Shown piece after piece: positions 9,862 to 18,427 of a stretch of 64,000 bases of DNA; within the stretch, counting starts at the first letter, position 1, and each line of letters opens with the position of its first letter. Position numbers and translations under genes: made by a program. The DNA comes from Saprospiraceae bacterium. Lineage in GTDB: Bacteria; Bacteroidota; Bacteroidia; Chitinophagales; Saprospiraceae. The DNA lies in NCBI GenBank assembly GCA_028280415.1, contig JANQLV010000019.1, positions 124,001 to 188,000 on the forward strand, written 5' to 3'. The notes under the pieces are model-generated. The model was not told the origin of the DNA, did not search any database, and saw only the letters and a program-made list of their open reading frames with translations.

Positions 9862-10629
9862 CTAGTCAGCCAACTGTAAATTGGCAACGAAATTTTGGGC
9901 ATTATCTCCAAGCGCATCAATCACATCCTGTCTGACTGTCGCATAGATCTCTTCGACCAAAAGTATTCTGGATGCACTAAAATAGAGGCTAATACTTTGT
10001 GATTCCCAGGTAATAAAAAGGAAGCGATTTTTATGTGTCGTTGCTTTAAAATAAAAAGCTCCCAGAGCCATGTTTACATTTCCGTTCATATCCGTACTGG
10101 CTGTAGAAAGTTGAAAATTTCCAGCTTCTCCTTCCGAGCCATTGGATTCAAATATGCTAACCTGATCACTATCCGGATTGGAATCTTCCAAAGCTTCCAG
10201 TGTTTGTTCCAATACTGTCAATTCATTTCCGGAAGCCATTGCCGAAATAATAGCCAGAGCGCTTTTATCCAATTTAATACTTTTGTCATCTTCCGTATAT
10301 CTGGCAAAGCCAAAACTTTGAATATCCCAACCCAGATTTTCGAGTACATTCTGATAATATCGGTACCAGTCTTCCGTTTGAGTTTCCCGATCATATTGAT
10401 AATTAGCAGCGAGTGCCGCCAGCAAGGTTGAATTATTTACATCCTGTTGCTGCTGAGCAGATACTCCACCGACATAAGAGACCGTACTACCTCCTACTAC
10501 ATAAGCCGTATCTTCCTCTTCTTCATAAGTTGGCGCAGATCGTTGGATTGACAAGATAGATTCGGATGAAACTGCCAGATCAAGATTTTTAATAAATTCT
10601 GAACGCGATTTGATTTTTTTAATGTCCAT
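9862..10629 (-). CDS. Unrecognised 255-residue cytoplasmic-type protein
   Basis: I cannot name this family with certainty. There is no signal peptide or membrane segment. The N-terminal ~35 residues are basic and polar and are followed by an acidic stretch (YEEEEDTAYVVGG) and a QQQQ run. Two blocks look folded: one around residues 85-140 (WYRYYQNVLENLGWDIQSF, then LDKSALAIISAMASGNE), and a C-terminal alpha/beta part ending VRQDVIDALGDNAQNFVANLQ. From memory, uncharacterised fungal and bacterial proteins have similar blocks, but I could not check this. Its ATG is clear. It faces away from the lipoprotein operon across a 214-bp spacer, so it is probably transcribed alone. A secreted effector, structural or adaptor role are all untested ideas. 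Confidence 0.75.
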   Translation of the reverse strand: MDIKKIKSRSEFIKNLDLAVSSESILSIQRSAPTYEEEEDTAYVVGGSTVSYVGGVSAQQQQDVNNSTLLAALAANYQYDRETQTEDWYRYYQNVLENLGWDIQSFGFARYTEDDKSIKLDKSALAIISAMASGNELTVLEQTLEALEDSNPDSDQVSIFESNGSEGEAGNFQLSTASTDMNGNVNMALGAFYFKATTHKNRFLFITWESQSISLYFSASRILLVEEIYATVRQDVIDALGDNAQNFVANLQLAD

Positions 10630-10843
10630 TTTAAAATGTTTTTTGAGTGAATAAATTTTTCATTACAAAACTCAGGGAATATCAAATCACAGGTAAGCGC
10701 AATCTTGCTGTTTTTTCACACGGGCAAATCAACGCTCCGGAGCAGGTAATTTCACCTGTTTTAGATCAGAATTAGGATAAAAAAAGGTATCGCATAATTT
10801 TATCTTTTACCTTGCATGCATGTTAAGCTCAAAATTTTAAATC

Positions 10844-11326
10844 ATGTTGTCTAAATCAAACCTCATCGTATTTTGTATTTTATTAGTAAGTCTAATCTCC
10901 TGTCAAAAAAGATCTTTACAGGAAAACGCCGGCGCATTTTTCAGTGTTAGTCAAAATTGTGCAGTAAAGCAAGCGATCGACCAGGAAGCATTCGTTCCGT
11001 TTCAAATCGATAGTAGCTGTGCGGTTGGCTTCATCTCTGCCTATCAAAACTACATTGACAATGTACAGGACAGTCTGGAAAATAATTTCAATGCAGATTA
11101 TCCGGATTCGGGAAAAAAATTAATTTACGGAGCCAGAGTAGCAAGATCAGAGTTAATCGAAATATTATCCAGCACAAGCTCCGGAGACGAAGTATATATC
11201 ATGCTCGGAATTATTCCTCCCAACGATTCTACAGAAATTATTTTCTCGATACAATCAAAAGGTCGCTGGCAATTCTATGATTTTACATTGCCTTGCCCTA
11301 ATGCCTGTCCCGAATATCAACTCTAA
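10844..11326 (+). CDS. Small lipoprotein, first gene of a two-component operon
   Basis: 160 residues. The signal sequence ends in a lipobox (SLISC, Cys near residue 20), so the mature protein should be lipid-anchored in the envelope. The rest is soluble with four Cys, two of them near the C-terminus (LPCPNACPE). I recognise no domain. The stop is 4 nt before the next gene's ATG, and three further genes follow with overlaps. This makes it the likely envelope component of the membrane protein / kinase / regulator set. It may only be co-expressed with the sensor rather than part of it. Confidence 0.75.
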   Translation: MLSKSNLIVFCILLVSLISCQKRSLQENAGAFFSVSQNCAVKQAIDQEAFVPFQIDSSCAVGFISAYQNYIDNVQDSLENNFNADYPDSGKKLIYGARVARSELIEILSSTSSGDEVYIMLGIIPPNDSTEIIFSIQSKGRWQFYDFTLPCPNACPEYQL

Positions 11327-11330
11327 TAAA

Positions 11331-12011
11331 ATGGATGTCTCTCAGTTATTGCACCATATTTATATTAAAACAGGGATCATTGCTGTTGCCTTTTTGTTTG
11401 TAAATAATTGCCTTGGCTTTTATTCCTTTAAAAAATTAAATATTACGTTCAAACATTTTTTATATTTTCTCTTTTTCAGTCTTGGGATAGAGTTGGCCGC
11501 AAGAGCTTTCGCATATTCTTCACATAATAATTTACCATTATTGCATCTTTACACACTGGGAGAATTTATTTTATTGTCTTTATTTTATAAAACGCTTATT
11601 CCAAAGCCCGCATTCTTTAAAAAATATTTTTGGTACTTCATATCTATCGGTTCTATCCTTATCATACTTAACTCCTTTATATTCGAATCCATTTATGAAT
11701 TTAATCCAGGGGCAAAAACCACAGTACAAATCATTATTATCGGATACGCCGTTTTATATTTTTATAATATTACTGAAAATCAAAATTCAGACTTGGTTTA
11801 CGGAAAAAGTTTAGGTCTGATCAATTCAGCAATTATCATTTATTATTCGGGGAGTTTATTTATATTTATGTGTAGTCAGCTGTATTATAAAGCGCCTGAT
11901 CTCTATAAATATTTCTGGGCCTTTAATGCGGTACTAAATCTTATTTTTCAACTACTAATCCTTTCCGGTATATGGAAAGTAGTTTTCAGGAAAACACCTT
12001 CATCCTCATAA
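11331..12011 (+). CDS. Multi-pass membrane protein upstream of a histidine kinase
   Basis: 226 residues from the ATG at 11331, which lies 4 nt after the lipoprotein stop; the frame opens further upstream inside that gene, but this start fits the operon spacing. About seven hydrophobic segments alternate with short loops, rich in Phe, Tyr and Ile. No enzyme motif is visible. The 3' end overlaps the kinase gene by 40 nt. Membrane proteins of this shape often precede short NarL-type kinases in Bacteroidota, so a role as the sensing module of the kinase, encoded on a separate chain, is a reasonable inference. Confidence 0.72.
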   Translation: MDVSQLLHHIYIKTGIIAVAFLFVNNCLGFYSFKKLNITFKHFLYFLFFSLGIELAARAFAYSSHNNLPLLHLYTLGEFILLSLFYKTLIPKPAFFKKYFWYFISIGSILIILNSFIFESIYEFNPGAKTTVQIIIIGYAVLYFYNITENQNSDLVYGKSLGLINSAIIIYYSGSLFIFMCSQLYYKAPDLYKYFWAFNAVLNLIFQLLILSGIWKVVFRKTPSSS

Positions 12012-12772
12012 TGGTCATAGGCATACTCATTATGTTAGCCCTGGCACTTGCCTTTATAATTTTTGCCAATTTTTCTCAGAAAAAAATATTAGTTGAACAA
12101 ATGCGCAATCGGGAAATGGCTTACCGGCATCAAGAAGCATTACTACATAGTACCATTCTCGTTCAGGAAAAAGAAAGAAAGCGGATCGCCCGGGAGTTGC
12201 ATGATGAAATTGGTTCAAAGCTCAATGTCATTTTTTTAAATATGCATCGACTAAAAAAATATGGTCCAGAATATCCGGAAATCGAAACCATCACTTCAGA
12301 AGTAAATTCAATTATCGACAAAACCATTAATGTAACCCGGCGAATCTCTCATAATTTATTACCGCCGACGCTGGAAGACTTCGGTTTGACAGAAGCGATC
12401 AAAGAATTACAATATAGCATACAGCAGGCCGGAGATATTAAAATTGAATTTGAAACGATAGAAAAGGTTCAAAGGATCGAAGACAAAACGATAGAATTAA
12501 ATTTATACAGAATTTTACAGGAACTTATCCATAATTCAATTAATCATGGAAAGGCCAGTAATATTTTTATTAGTCTGAAAACAACCCCTTCCGAGATTCA
12601 CTTGACCTATGAAGATGATGGAATCGGGTTTGACAATTTACAAATCGAAAACCAGAAAGGCCTGGGCCTGAAAAATATTGAAAGCAGGGCACAAATGATA
12701 AAAGCGGATTATCAGCTTAGTTCCAAGCCGGCTAAGGGAATGATTTTTAAACTTAACAAAAACGAATTATGA
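11972..12772 (+). CDS. NarL-family sensor histidine kinase
   Basis: 266 residues: one N-terminal membrane segment (about residues 10-32), a coiled linker, a HisKA_3 dimerisation domain with the phospho-accepting His77 in RIARELHDEIGS, and a HATPase_c domain (N box ELIHNSINHG, G1 DDGIGFD, G2 GLGLKNI). There is no periplasmic sensing domain, so signal input probably comes from the upstream membrane protein. The chosen ATG overlaps that gene by 40 nt; an ATG at 12011 in a TAATG stop-start overlap would give a 253-residue form and is a real alternative. The stop overlaps the response regulator start (ATGA), indicating translational coupling. Confidence 0.9.
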   Translation: MESSFQENTFILIMVIGILIMLALALAFIIFANFSQKKILVEQMRNREMAYRHQEALLHSTILVQEKERKRIARELHDEIGSKLNVIFLNMHRLKKYGPEYPEIETITSEVNSIIDKTINVTRRISHNLLPPTLEDFGLTEAIKELQYSIQQAGDIKIEFETIEKVQRIEDKTIELNLYRILQELIHNSINHGKASNIFISLKTTPSEIHLTYEDDGIGFDNLQIENQKGLGLKNIESRAQMIKADYQLSSKPAKGMIFKLNKNEL

Positions 12773-13446
12773 CTAGCATTCGGATTGCTCTTGCCGATGA
12801 TGAACTACTTTTTCGAAAAGGTTTAATCGCATTGCTGCAAAACAAAGAGGGTCTTGATATCGTGTTAGAAGCTGATCATGGCCTTGAACTGCTAGAGCAA
12901 TTGCAAAAGAAAGATACTTTGCCCGAGGTGTTATTACTCGATTTAAAAATGCCAAAAATGAACGGGATAGCAGTAGCTAAAATAATTCGAAAAAATTATC
13001 CGGCGATAAAGATTATTATTATTTCGACACATTTTAGCCGGGCTTTTATTATCAATATGATCGAATTGGGAGCTGCTGCTTATTTGCCTAAGAATTCAAG
13101 CCCGGAAGAAGTAGAAAATACCATCCGTGCCGTATACGAAAAGGGTTTTCATTATAATGATAAAGTACTGGGATTTATTCGAGAAAATTTAATTAATCAA
13201 AAAAAGCTTAAAGCTAATTTTCCTTTTGAATTATCCAGCAGAGAAAAAGAAATATTACAACTGATCTGCGAACAATATACCACTCCGGAAATTGGTAAAA
13301 AATTATTTATCAGTCCGAGGACCGTAGACGGGCATCGCAATAATTTATTGTCGAAACTAGGTTGTAAAAATATTGCAGGACTGGTGGTTTTTGCTTTACA
13401 AAATCAACTGGTAAATATTCCGCCTTTTAATTTAAAAAGCAGCTGA
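12769..13446 (+). CDS. NarL/LuxR-type response regulator
   Basis: 225 residues. The receiver domain has the acidic pair at Asp10/Asp11, the phosphorylated Asp58 in LLLDLKMPKMNG, and the conserved Lys in YLPKNSS. The C-terminal LuxR-type helix-turn-helix (about residues 150-210) includes SSREKEILQLI and ISPRTVDGHRNNLLSKL. It is the cognate partner of the preceding kinase, with which it shares a 4-nt ATGA overlap. Targets are not visible; the operon's own leader around 10800 is a possible one. Only 4 nt separate its stop from the stop of the convergent TPR kinase, with no room for a separate terminator. Confidence 0.93.
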   Translation: MTSIRIALADDELLFRKGLIALLQNKEGLDIVLEADHGLELLEQLQKKDTLPEVLLLDLKMPKMNGIAVAKIIRKNYPAIKIIIISTHFSRAFIINMIELGAAAYLPKNSSPEEVENTIRAVYEKGFHYNDKVLGFIRENLINQKKLKANFPFELSSREKEILQLICEQYTTPEIGKKLFISPRTVDGHRNNLLSKLGCKNIAGLVVFALQNQLVNIPPFNLKSS

Positions 13447-13450
13447 CTCC

Positions 13451-15574
13451 TTAAGCCACATTCGCTTCAAGATTCAGCGTATTTGATTCAGTCGTTTCAG
13501 GTTTACCAATATCCTGTGTAGGTAAGCTAAAGGTAAATTTACTCCCTTGACCAGCATTGCTCTCTACCCAGATTTTACCTCCGAGATTATGAATGATTTT
13601 TCTGCAGATAGAAAGGCCGAGTCCGGACCCCTGATACTCTTCCCGGTTGTGCAGCCTTTTGAACATACCAAAAATACGCTTAAAATATTGTTCCTCTATA
13701 CCGATCCCATTATCTACTACCGATATTTCATGCATGTTTTCATTGCGAACGCTATAAACTGAAATGACGGGGTGATCACTTTCATTATATTTGATCCCGT
13801 TTTCAATCAGATTTTTTAAAACCAAAAACAACTGGGATGAATTAGCACTGACTTTAGGTAAAGCGCCAATATTCAATTTTACATTTCTTTCCTTGAGCGT
13901 AGAGCTGAGTACACTCGCTACGGAGTTGACAATCTCCCTAACATCCACCTGCTCGCTTTCCGGTTTGGTATTGTCAATCCTCGAATATTCCAGTACATCT
14001 TCGATCAATTGATGCATCTGTACAGTATTATTAACAATATAAGACATGTACTCTTTTACGTTTTTATTCTCTTTAGCATCCGAGGGCAGGCTTCTTTCTA
14101 CCAGTTTTGTAAAACTCATGATATTGCGCAAAGGCTCCTTGAGATCGTGCGAAGCAATATAAGCGAAGCGCTCTAACTCTTTATTAGATTTGCGCAACTT
14201 CTCATTAGATTCTTCCAGATCACTGGTCCTGTTGGTCACTTCATTTTCAAGTTGTTGACTATAGGCATGTTTTTGCCGATTACTCTGAAAAAGTATAGAA
14301 GTAATGATCGAAACGAGAAGCAGAATTACGGCAATCGCAATACCAATAATCGTCCTTTGCTGAATAATCGCTTCATTTTTTGCCTGTTGTTCTTTCAGTA
14401 ATTCATTCTCGGTCTCCTTTCGCTTGGTATCATATTGAGTGGAAAGTTCCAAAATCTGTCGGCTTTTCTCGACACTAAACAGGCTATCTTTAGCTTCATT
14501 AAAAAGGCGTTGATAGTCATATGCTTTTTCGAAATCCTTGACTTTTATATAACTATCGGCCAGGGTCTCAAAAATATCGGTCACAGTCTTTTTCTCCCCC
14601 ATCTCCTGTGCTATGAGCAGAGCTTCTCTGGCGTATTTAATAGAGGTCTGAAAACGTCCTTTTTTGAGTTGCAACTTAGCCATATTGTTTAGAATATTGC
14701 ATACATTGCCTTTATCACCAACTTCCGAAGCCAATTTGAGCGCTTGTGGATAAAGCTCTTCTGCCAGGTCCAGTAAGCCGTTTTCAAAATGCACTTCCCC
14801 AATATTCGAGAGTAAAATAGCTTCCCCAACTTTATCTCCAATCTTTTCCGAATAGGCAAGCGCTTCCTTATAACAAATCAGCGCTTTAGAATTTTTACCC
14901 ATTTCACGATACTCTTCTCCAATATTGGTTAAAGCCATAGATATGCCCAGTTCATTATTCCGTTTCTTCTCGATTTGCAGAGAATATTCATAATACTCCA
15001 GCGCCTTTTCATGTCGCTCTTCGTAACTATGGATAATCCCGATATTATTCAGAATAGCACTGGTTAATCCGGGATCCTTTTTCTCATCTGTCATTTCCAG
15101 CGCCTCGTGAAAAGTTTCCATGGATTTCTGATAATTGCCCATACGCTGATGAATCAACCCGACATTGTTCAGACAATTTCGGTACATCACCATATCGCCT
15201 TTTTTCTTAGCTCTGGATAATGCTATCTCATAATACTCCTTGGCTTTATCGAGATTTCCCTTTATATCGTGACCAATTCCCAAGAGGTTCAAAGACGCCG
15301 TTTCTCCCTTGTCATAGCCAAGTATTCTGGACAGATCAAAAGCCTTTTGTGCATAATTAATCGTTTGTTTCGGCTCCGAGGTATGATATTCCCAACTGAT
15401 ATCTAAAAATAATTCGACTTTCTGGGTATCTTCAGATACGAGTTCCAGTTCATTTAATAGACTATCAATAATATTTCCGTTAGCCTGTACAGAAAGCGTG
15501 GTAAAGCAAAAAAAGGAAATAATTGAAATGATCCTTACCAGGCCAATATGAGGATGTGTAGCATATTTATGCAT
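13451..15574 (-). CDS. TPR-repeat sensor histidine kinase
   Basis: 707 residues. A signal sequence (about 14-31) is followed by about eight tetratricopeptide repeats (roughly 45-370) with repeated patterns such as LNNVGLIHQRMGNYQKS. Next come a coiled coil, a membrane segment (about 407-428), a second coiled coil and a HisKA domain with His476 in IASHDLKEPLRN. The HATPase domain has N box LKNLIENGIKY, G1 DNGIGI and G2 GSGLGLSI. The TPR region should therefore be periplasmic. No response regulator is fused or adjacent on this strand. The family is abundant in Bacteroidota; the ligand is unknown. It is convergent with the NarL-type regulator. Confidence 0.92.
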   Translation of the reverse strand: MHKYATHPHIGLVRIISIISFFCFTTLSVQANGNIIDSLLNELELVSEDTQKVELFLDISWEYHTSEPKQTINYAQKAFDLSRILGYDKGETASLNLLGIGHDIKGNLDKAKEYYEIALSRAKKKGDMVMYRNCLNNVGLIHQRMGNYQKSMETFHEALEMTDEKKDPGLTSAILNNIGIIHSYEERHEKALEYYEYSLQIEKKRNNELGISMALTNIGEEYREMGKNSKALICYKEALAYSEKIGDKVGEAILLSNIGEVHFENGLLDLAEELYPQALKLASEVGDKGNVCNILNNMAKLQLKKGRFQTSIKYAREALLIAQEMGEKKTVTDIFETLADSYIKVKDFEKAYDYQRLFNEAKDSLFSVEKSRQILELSTQYDTKRKETENELLKEQQAKNEAIIQQRTIIGIAIAVILLLVSIITSILFQSNRQKHAYSQQLENEVTNRTSDLEESNEKLRKSNKELERFAYIASHDLKEPLRNIMSFTKLVERSLPSDAKENKNVKEYMSYIVNNTVQMHQLIEDVLEYSRIDNTKPESEQVDVREIVNSVASVLSSTLKERNVKLNIGALPKVSANSSQLFLVLKNLIENGIKYNESDHPVISVYSVRNENMHEISVVDNGIGIEEQYFKRIFGMFKRLHNREEYQGSGLGLSICRKIIHNLGGKIWVESNAGQGSKFTFSLPTQDIGKPETTESNTLNLEANVA

Positions 15575-15721
15575 GAGTCGGATTTACTAATAGGTTTTCC
15601 GTTTTTCAGGGTTAATAGATTAGTCTTTATGTTAATTTGAAATTGCGGAGGGATATGACATTCTTATGATAGCTAATATTATTCCAAAGCTTATTGAAAG
15701 AAGTATTTTTTGAAAAAATAT

Positions 15722-15848
15722 TAAAAAAAGCTCCGGCAAAATACCAGAGCTTCTTGACAACCCATCACTAGCACTATTACTTTGGGATATGTTTATGAGA
15801 CCTAAGTGTGTAGTTTGTATGTTTTGCTTTATATTGATTGTCGCAAGT
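15722..15848 (-). ncRNA. Candidate small non-coding RNA, about 127 nt
   Basis: Within the 447-bp spacer 15575-16021, the minus strand shows a perfect TAnnTTTG -7 box (15862-15855), then about 125 nt without a plausible reading frame, then a GC-rich hairpin directly followed by a T-run. This is the layout of a free-standing small RNA. The hairpin cannot serve either neighbour, because both flanking genes start rather than end in this spacer. Short complementary segments (GACAA near the 5' end, UUGUC just before the terminator stem) could close a longer structure. I do not recognise a known RNA family; it does not look like tmRNA, SRP RNA or RNase P. Ends are estimates. The rest of the spacer is AT-rich and featureless. 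Confidence 0.55.
15728..15752 (-). terminator. Rho-independent terminator of the candidate small RNA
   Basis: The stem pairs AAGCTCCGG with CCAGAGCTT (8 of 9 positions) around a 7-nt loop. On the minus strand it runs straight into seven T residues (15729-15723), so termination is directed leftwards. Confidence 0.7.
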
Positions 15849-15854
15849 GCAATA

Positions 15855-15862
15855 CAAATATA
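15855..15862 (-). promoter_or_regulatory. Bacteroidota -7 element (TATATTTG) of the candidate small RNA
   Basis: An exact TAnnTTTG match on the minus strand, about 100 nt upstream of the terminator hairpin. No TTG lies at the usual -33 distance; the nearest is 13 nt upstream. It could in principle drive the TPR kinase at 15574, but a terminator lies between them. Confidence 0.5.
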
Positions 15863-16021
15863 CGCATAAAAATATCAATTCATAACTTTATTGATTAAAT
15901 TTTATCACTTTTTTGGTAAAATTTTAAAACATCTATTATAACTGTCTATATTTCAGATTTTTATGAAAAATCAAAAGTCATAAAAAATATACTTCCTATC
16001 ATTGAAGCCATCATCAAAAAC

Positions 16022-16522
16022 ATGAAAAACATCATCCAATCACATTATGGAGGCATACTCAAGGAAGCATTTTGGCTGCTTGGTATTGCTTCAGTCAATA
16101 TAATTATAGCTTTTATTGCTTTTTTTTATTGGGGGGAAATGGGCCTGGGAATATTGCTTATACTTCTCGGATTTTCGGCTTATCAGCTAATCCTATCGCT
16201 CAAAACGATCCTGAATAAGCAAGCTCAGGTCAGGGGTAAAACCGGACTTTTTGAACAGAACTCTACCGCATTTATTCACTCGGAAACGGAAAAAGCAATT
16301 GCGCAGGATTTAGCTTTCGAGAAATACAAGAATACTTTTATGATACTGTTTCTGGTGGGCATACTCTGCCTTTTGATGGGGGCTTTTGGCAATTGGGGAG
16401 ATATGAGTGTGGGACTGGGAGCCAGTCTGGCCCTGCAAGCCGCCATTATGTTAATTCTTAACCTCCTTGCCGATTTTCGCAATAGCTTTTATCTACAGCG
16501 ACTTAAGAAATTTAACCAATAA
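16022..16522 (+). CDS. Hypothetical membrane protein with four membrane segments
   Basis: 166 residues, not recognised. Two pairs of hydrophobic segments (about 15-35, 40-60, 105-125 and 130-150) flank a polar middle of about 45 residues. Both termini are predicted cytoplasmic. There are no catalytic motifs. The ATG start is preceded by an AT-rich leader; a gap of 61 nt separates it from the barrel gene downstream, which may be co-transcribed. The function cannot be inferred. Confidence 0.65.
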   Translation: MKNIIQSHYGGILKEAFWLLGIASVNIIIAFIAFFYWGEMGLGILLILLGFSAYQLILSLKTILNKQAQVRGKTGLFEQNSTAFIHSETEKAIAQDLAFEKYKNTFMILFLVGILCLLMGAFGNWGDMSVGLGASLALQAAIMLILNLLADFRNSFYLQRLKKFNQ

Positions 16523-16583
16523 TTAAATGAATATAGCGCCGATTAAAGCAGCATACTAGCTGAATTCCTCGTATTGGCAATAT

Positions 16584-17186
16584 ATGAAAACAAGATACCT
16601 ATTGTTGCTATTGGCAAATCTGTTCTGTAGTAACATATATACTCAATCTAAATACACCGTTTCCCTCTACACGGGCTTCGCATTTAACACTGATATCAGG
16701 TTGAATGGAGAAGCTGTAGAAAACTCTCAAGGATATATTTTAGATATAGGTATAAACCGTACGCTGTTTAACCAATCTTTTTTAAAGTCGGAAATTGGTT
16801 TTTCAGTAAAAAATATATTCGCTAGCGGAACAATCAATGACAAATCTTTTAATGCTTCTACTTTAAGAGTAGCAGCACCCATAAAATTGGTTCTACCGCT
16901 GGCCCGGGAAAAATTAAGCCTTGCTTTCGGTTGTATTTTTCAAAATAATGTAGATTTTGCCGAATTCGATTTTAGACTGAGGGATAAATATTCCTGGCGA
17001 GTAGATTACCTGCTGGAAGCAAGATATGCCATGTATAAAAACTGGTTACTATCCCTTGGTTTTAGTCAGAATATCAGAGACATTCCCGATCCATATTTTA
17101 TAAATGATCCCGAAACAGTTATCCGTTTAGGTTTGTTAAAGAGAATAGGAAAAACAAAAAATCAATCTGCGGAGGCAAAACTATGA
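16584..17186 (+). CDS. Small outer-membrane beta-barrel-like protein
   Basis: 200 residues. A signal peptide (MKTRYLLLLLANLFCSNIYTQ) precedes alternating hydrophobic and polar strands typical of small outer-membrane barrels, such as YTVSLYTGFAF, FLKSEIGFSV and WLLSLGFSQNI. There is no lipobox and no TonB box. Its stop overlaps the start of the CotH-family lipoprotein by 4 nt (ATGA), so the two are translationally coupled and probably act together at the outer membrane. The exact barrel family is not identified. Confidence 0.72.
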   Translation: MKTRYLLLLLANLFCSNIYTQSKYTVSLYTGFAFNTDIRLNGEAVENSQGYILDIGINRTLFNQSFLKSEIGFSVKNIFASGTINDKSFNASTLRVAAPIKLVLPLAREKLSLAFGCIFQNNVDFAEFDFRLRDKYSWRVDYLLEARYAMYKNWLLSLGFSQNIRDIPDPYFINDPETVIRLGLLKRIGKTKNQSAEAKL

Positions 17187-18388
17187 AGAAAATAGTATTC
17201 TTATTCCTAATTCTTTTACACCTGGGATGTTCCAAGTTTAGTGAAGACATTGAACTACTTACTTCCCAAACACCTTTCAATGAAATTGAAACGGCATTAC
17301 CCATTGTTAACATCCATGTTGATGATACAGATTTTCAAAGAATGATCAATACGCCTGAAGAAGAAATCGAGATAAGCGCTTACTTCAACCTGTATCGGGA
17401 TCAAATTTTATTAATCGAGGATCAAAAAGTCGAAATAGAAGTCAAAGGTGGTTTTTCTACTAAATATCCACTCAAAAGCATTGGCGTTAAATTTGACAAA
17501 AAATATGATAACAGTGATCGTTCTCTTATCCATCCCGAGCGGATTCTGGCACATCATCGGATAGATAAAATCAAAGCGATCAGACTTCGCAACTCGGGTA
17601 GTGATTTTGAAAATACAATGCTTAAAGATTTAAGTGTTACTCAATTGGCGATCAATGCGGGGCTCGATCTTGATCTTGGCTACGGAGAAGCTACGCTCGT
17701 TTATATCAATGATGCATTTTACGGCCTAATGAACTTGAGAACAGAAGCAAATACCAATGGAATGGCAGGTCTGTATGAAGTTAAAAAAAGAGCAGTTACG
17801 CTAGCCAAACTTACTACTCATGCGCTAATCAAAAAAGATGGTGACTTTGACAGAATAGATCGCTTTGTAAACGCTATTCAGAGAAGAGATAGAGATTATT
17901 TAAAAAACGAAATTGATCTCAATAATTTTATCGATTATATGGTTTTTCAATCCTATATCGGCAATACGGATTGGCCACATAATAATGTAAGATTTCATGC
18001 TATTGAAGAAGGAAAGTTTCGTTTTATTATGTTTGATCTAGATAAGGTCGCCTGGTTAAAAATAGAAAAGTCGCCTTTGGAGATTATAGAAGATAAAGGT
18101 ACTCCAAACATTCTGACAGATTTATTCTTTTGTTTGTACGAAGAAGAAAGCTTCAAACAAGCATTCCATAATCGCTTCAAGCAATTATTGGAAGAGGGAT
18201 TGTTATCCTACGAAAAATTCAAAGCAATCGTTGAAGCTAATGCAGAGCGCATTGAGTTAGAGATGCAATTACAAATTGATAAATATCAAAAACCCGGAAC
18301 AATAACAGAATGGAATATTGAACTGGATAAATTGCTTCTTTTATTCAAAGAAAGAGAAGAGGTTGTCCGACGATCAATGGCAGGTTAA
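17183..18388 (+). CDS. CotH-kinase-like lipoprotein
   Basis: 401 residues. The lipoprotein signal ends LHLGCSK (Cys near residue 15). The body matches the CotH family: the RLRNSGSDFENTMLKD block (around residue 133), then NTDWPHNNVRF and FIMFDLDKVAW, which hold the Asn/Asp residues of the kinase-like active site. Bacillus CotH phosphorylates spore-coat proteins; homologues outside spore formers have no settled substrate. The lipobox places this one in the periplasm or on the cell surface. It is coupled to the small barrel gene upstream. It ends 39 nt before the convergent YjjG-type gene, with no clear terminator. Confidence 0.85.
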   Translation: MKKIVFLFLILLHLGCSKFSEDIELLTSQTPFNEIETALPIVNIHVDDTDFQRMINTPEEEIEISAYFNLYRDQILLIEDQKVEIEVKGGFSTKYPLKSIGVKFDKKYDNSDRSLIHPERILAHHRIDKIKAIRLRNSGSDFENTMLKDLSVTQLAINAGLDLDLGYGEATLVYINDAFYGLMNLRTEANTNGMAGLYEVKKRAVTLAKLTTHALIKKDGDFDRIDRFVNAIQRRDRDYLKNEIDLNNFIDYMVFQSYIGNTDWPHNNVRFHAIEEGKFRFIMFDLDKVAWLKIEKSPLEIIEDKGTPNILTDLFFCLYEEESFKQAFHNRFKQLLEEGLLSYEKFKAIVEANAERIELEMQLQIDKYQKPGTITEWNIELDKLLLLFKEREEVVRRSMAG

Positions 18389-18427
18389 AAAGCGTAAACT
18401 ACAGGTATAAAAAAGCAGTTTTAGGAC

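Noticed and set aside
15728-15752. Hairpin read as the terminator of the TPR kinase or of the membrane protein gene
   Set aside because: Both flanking genes start in this spacer, so neither 3' end is here; it fits only a separate minus-strand transcript.
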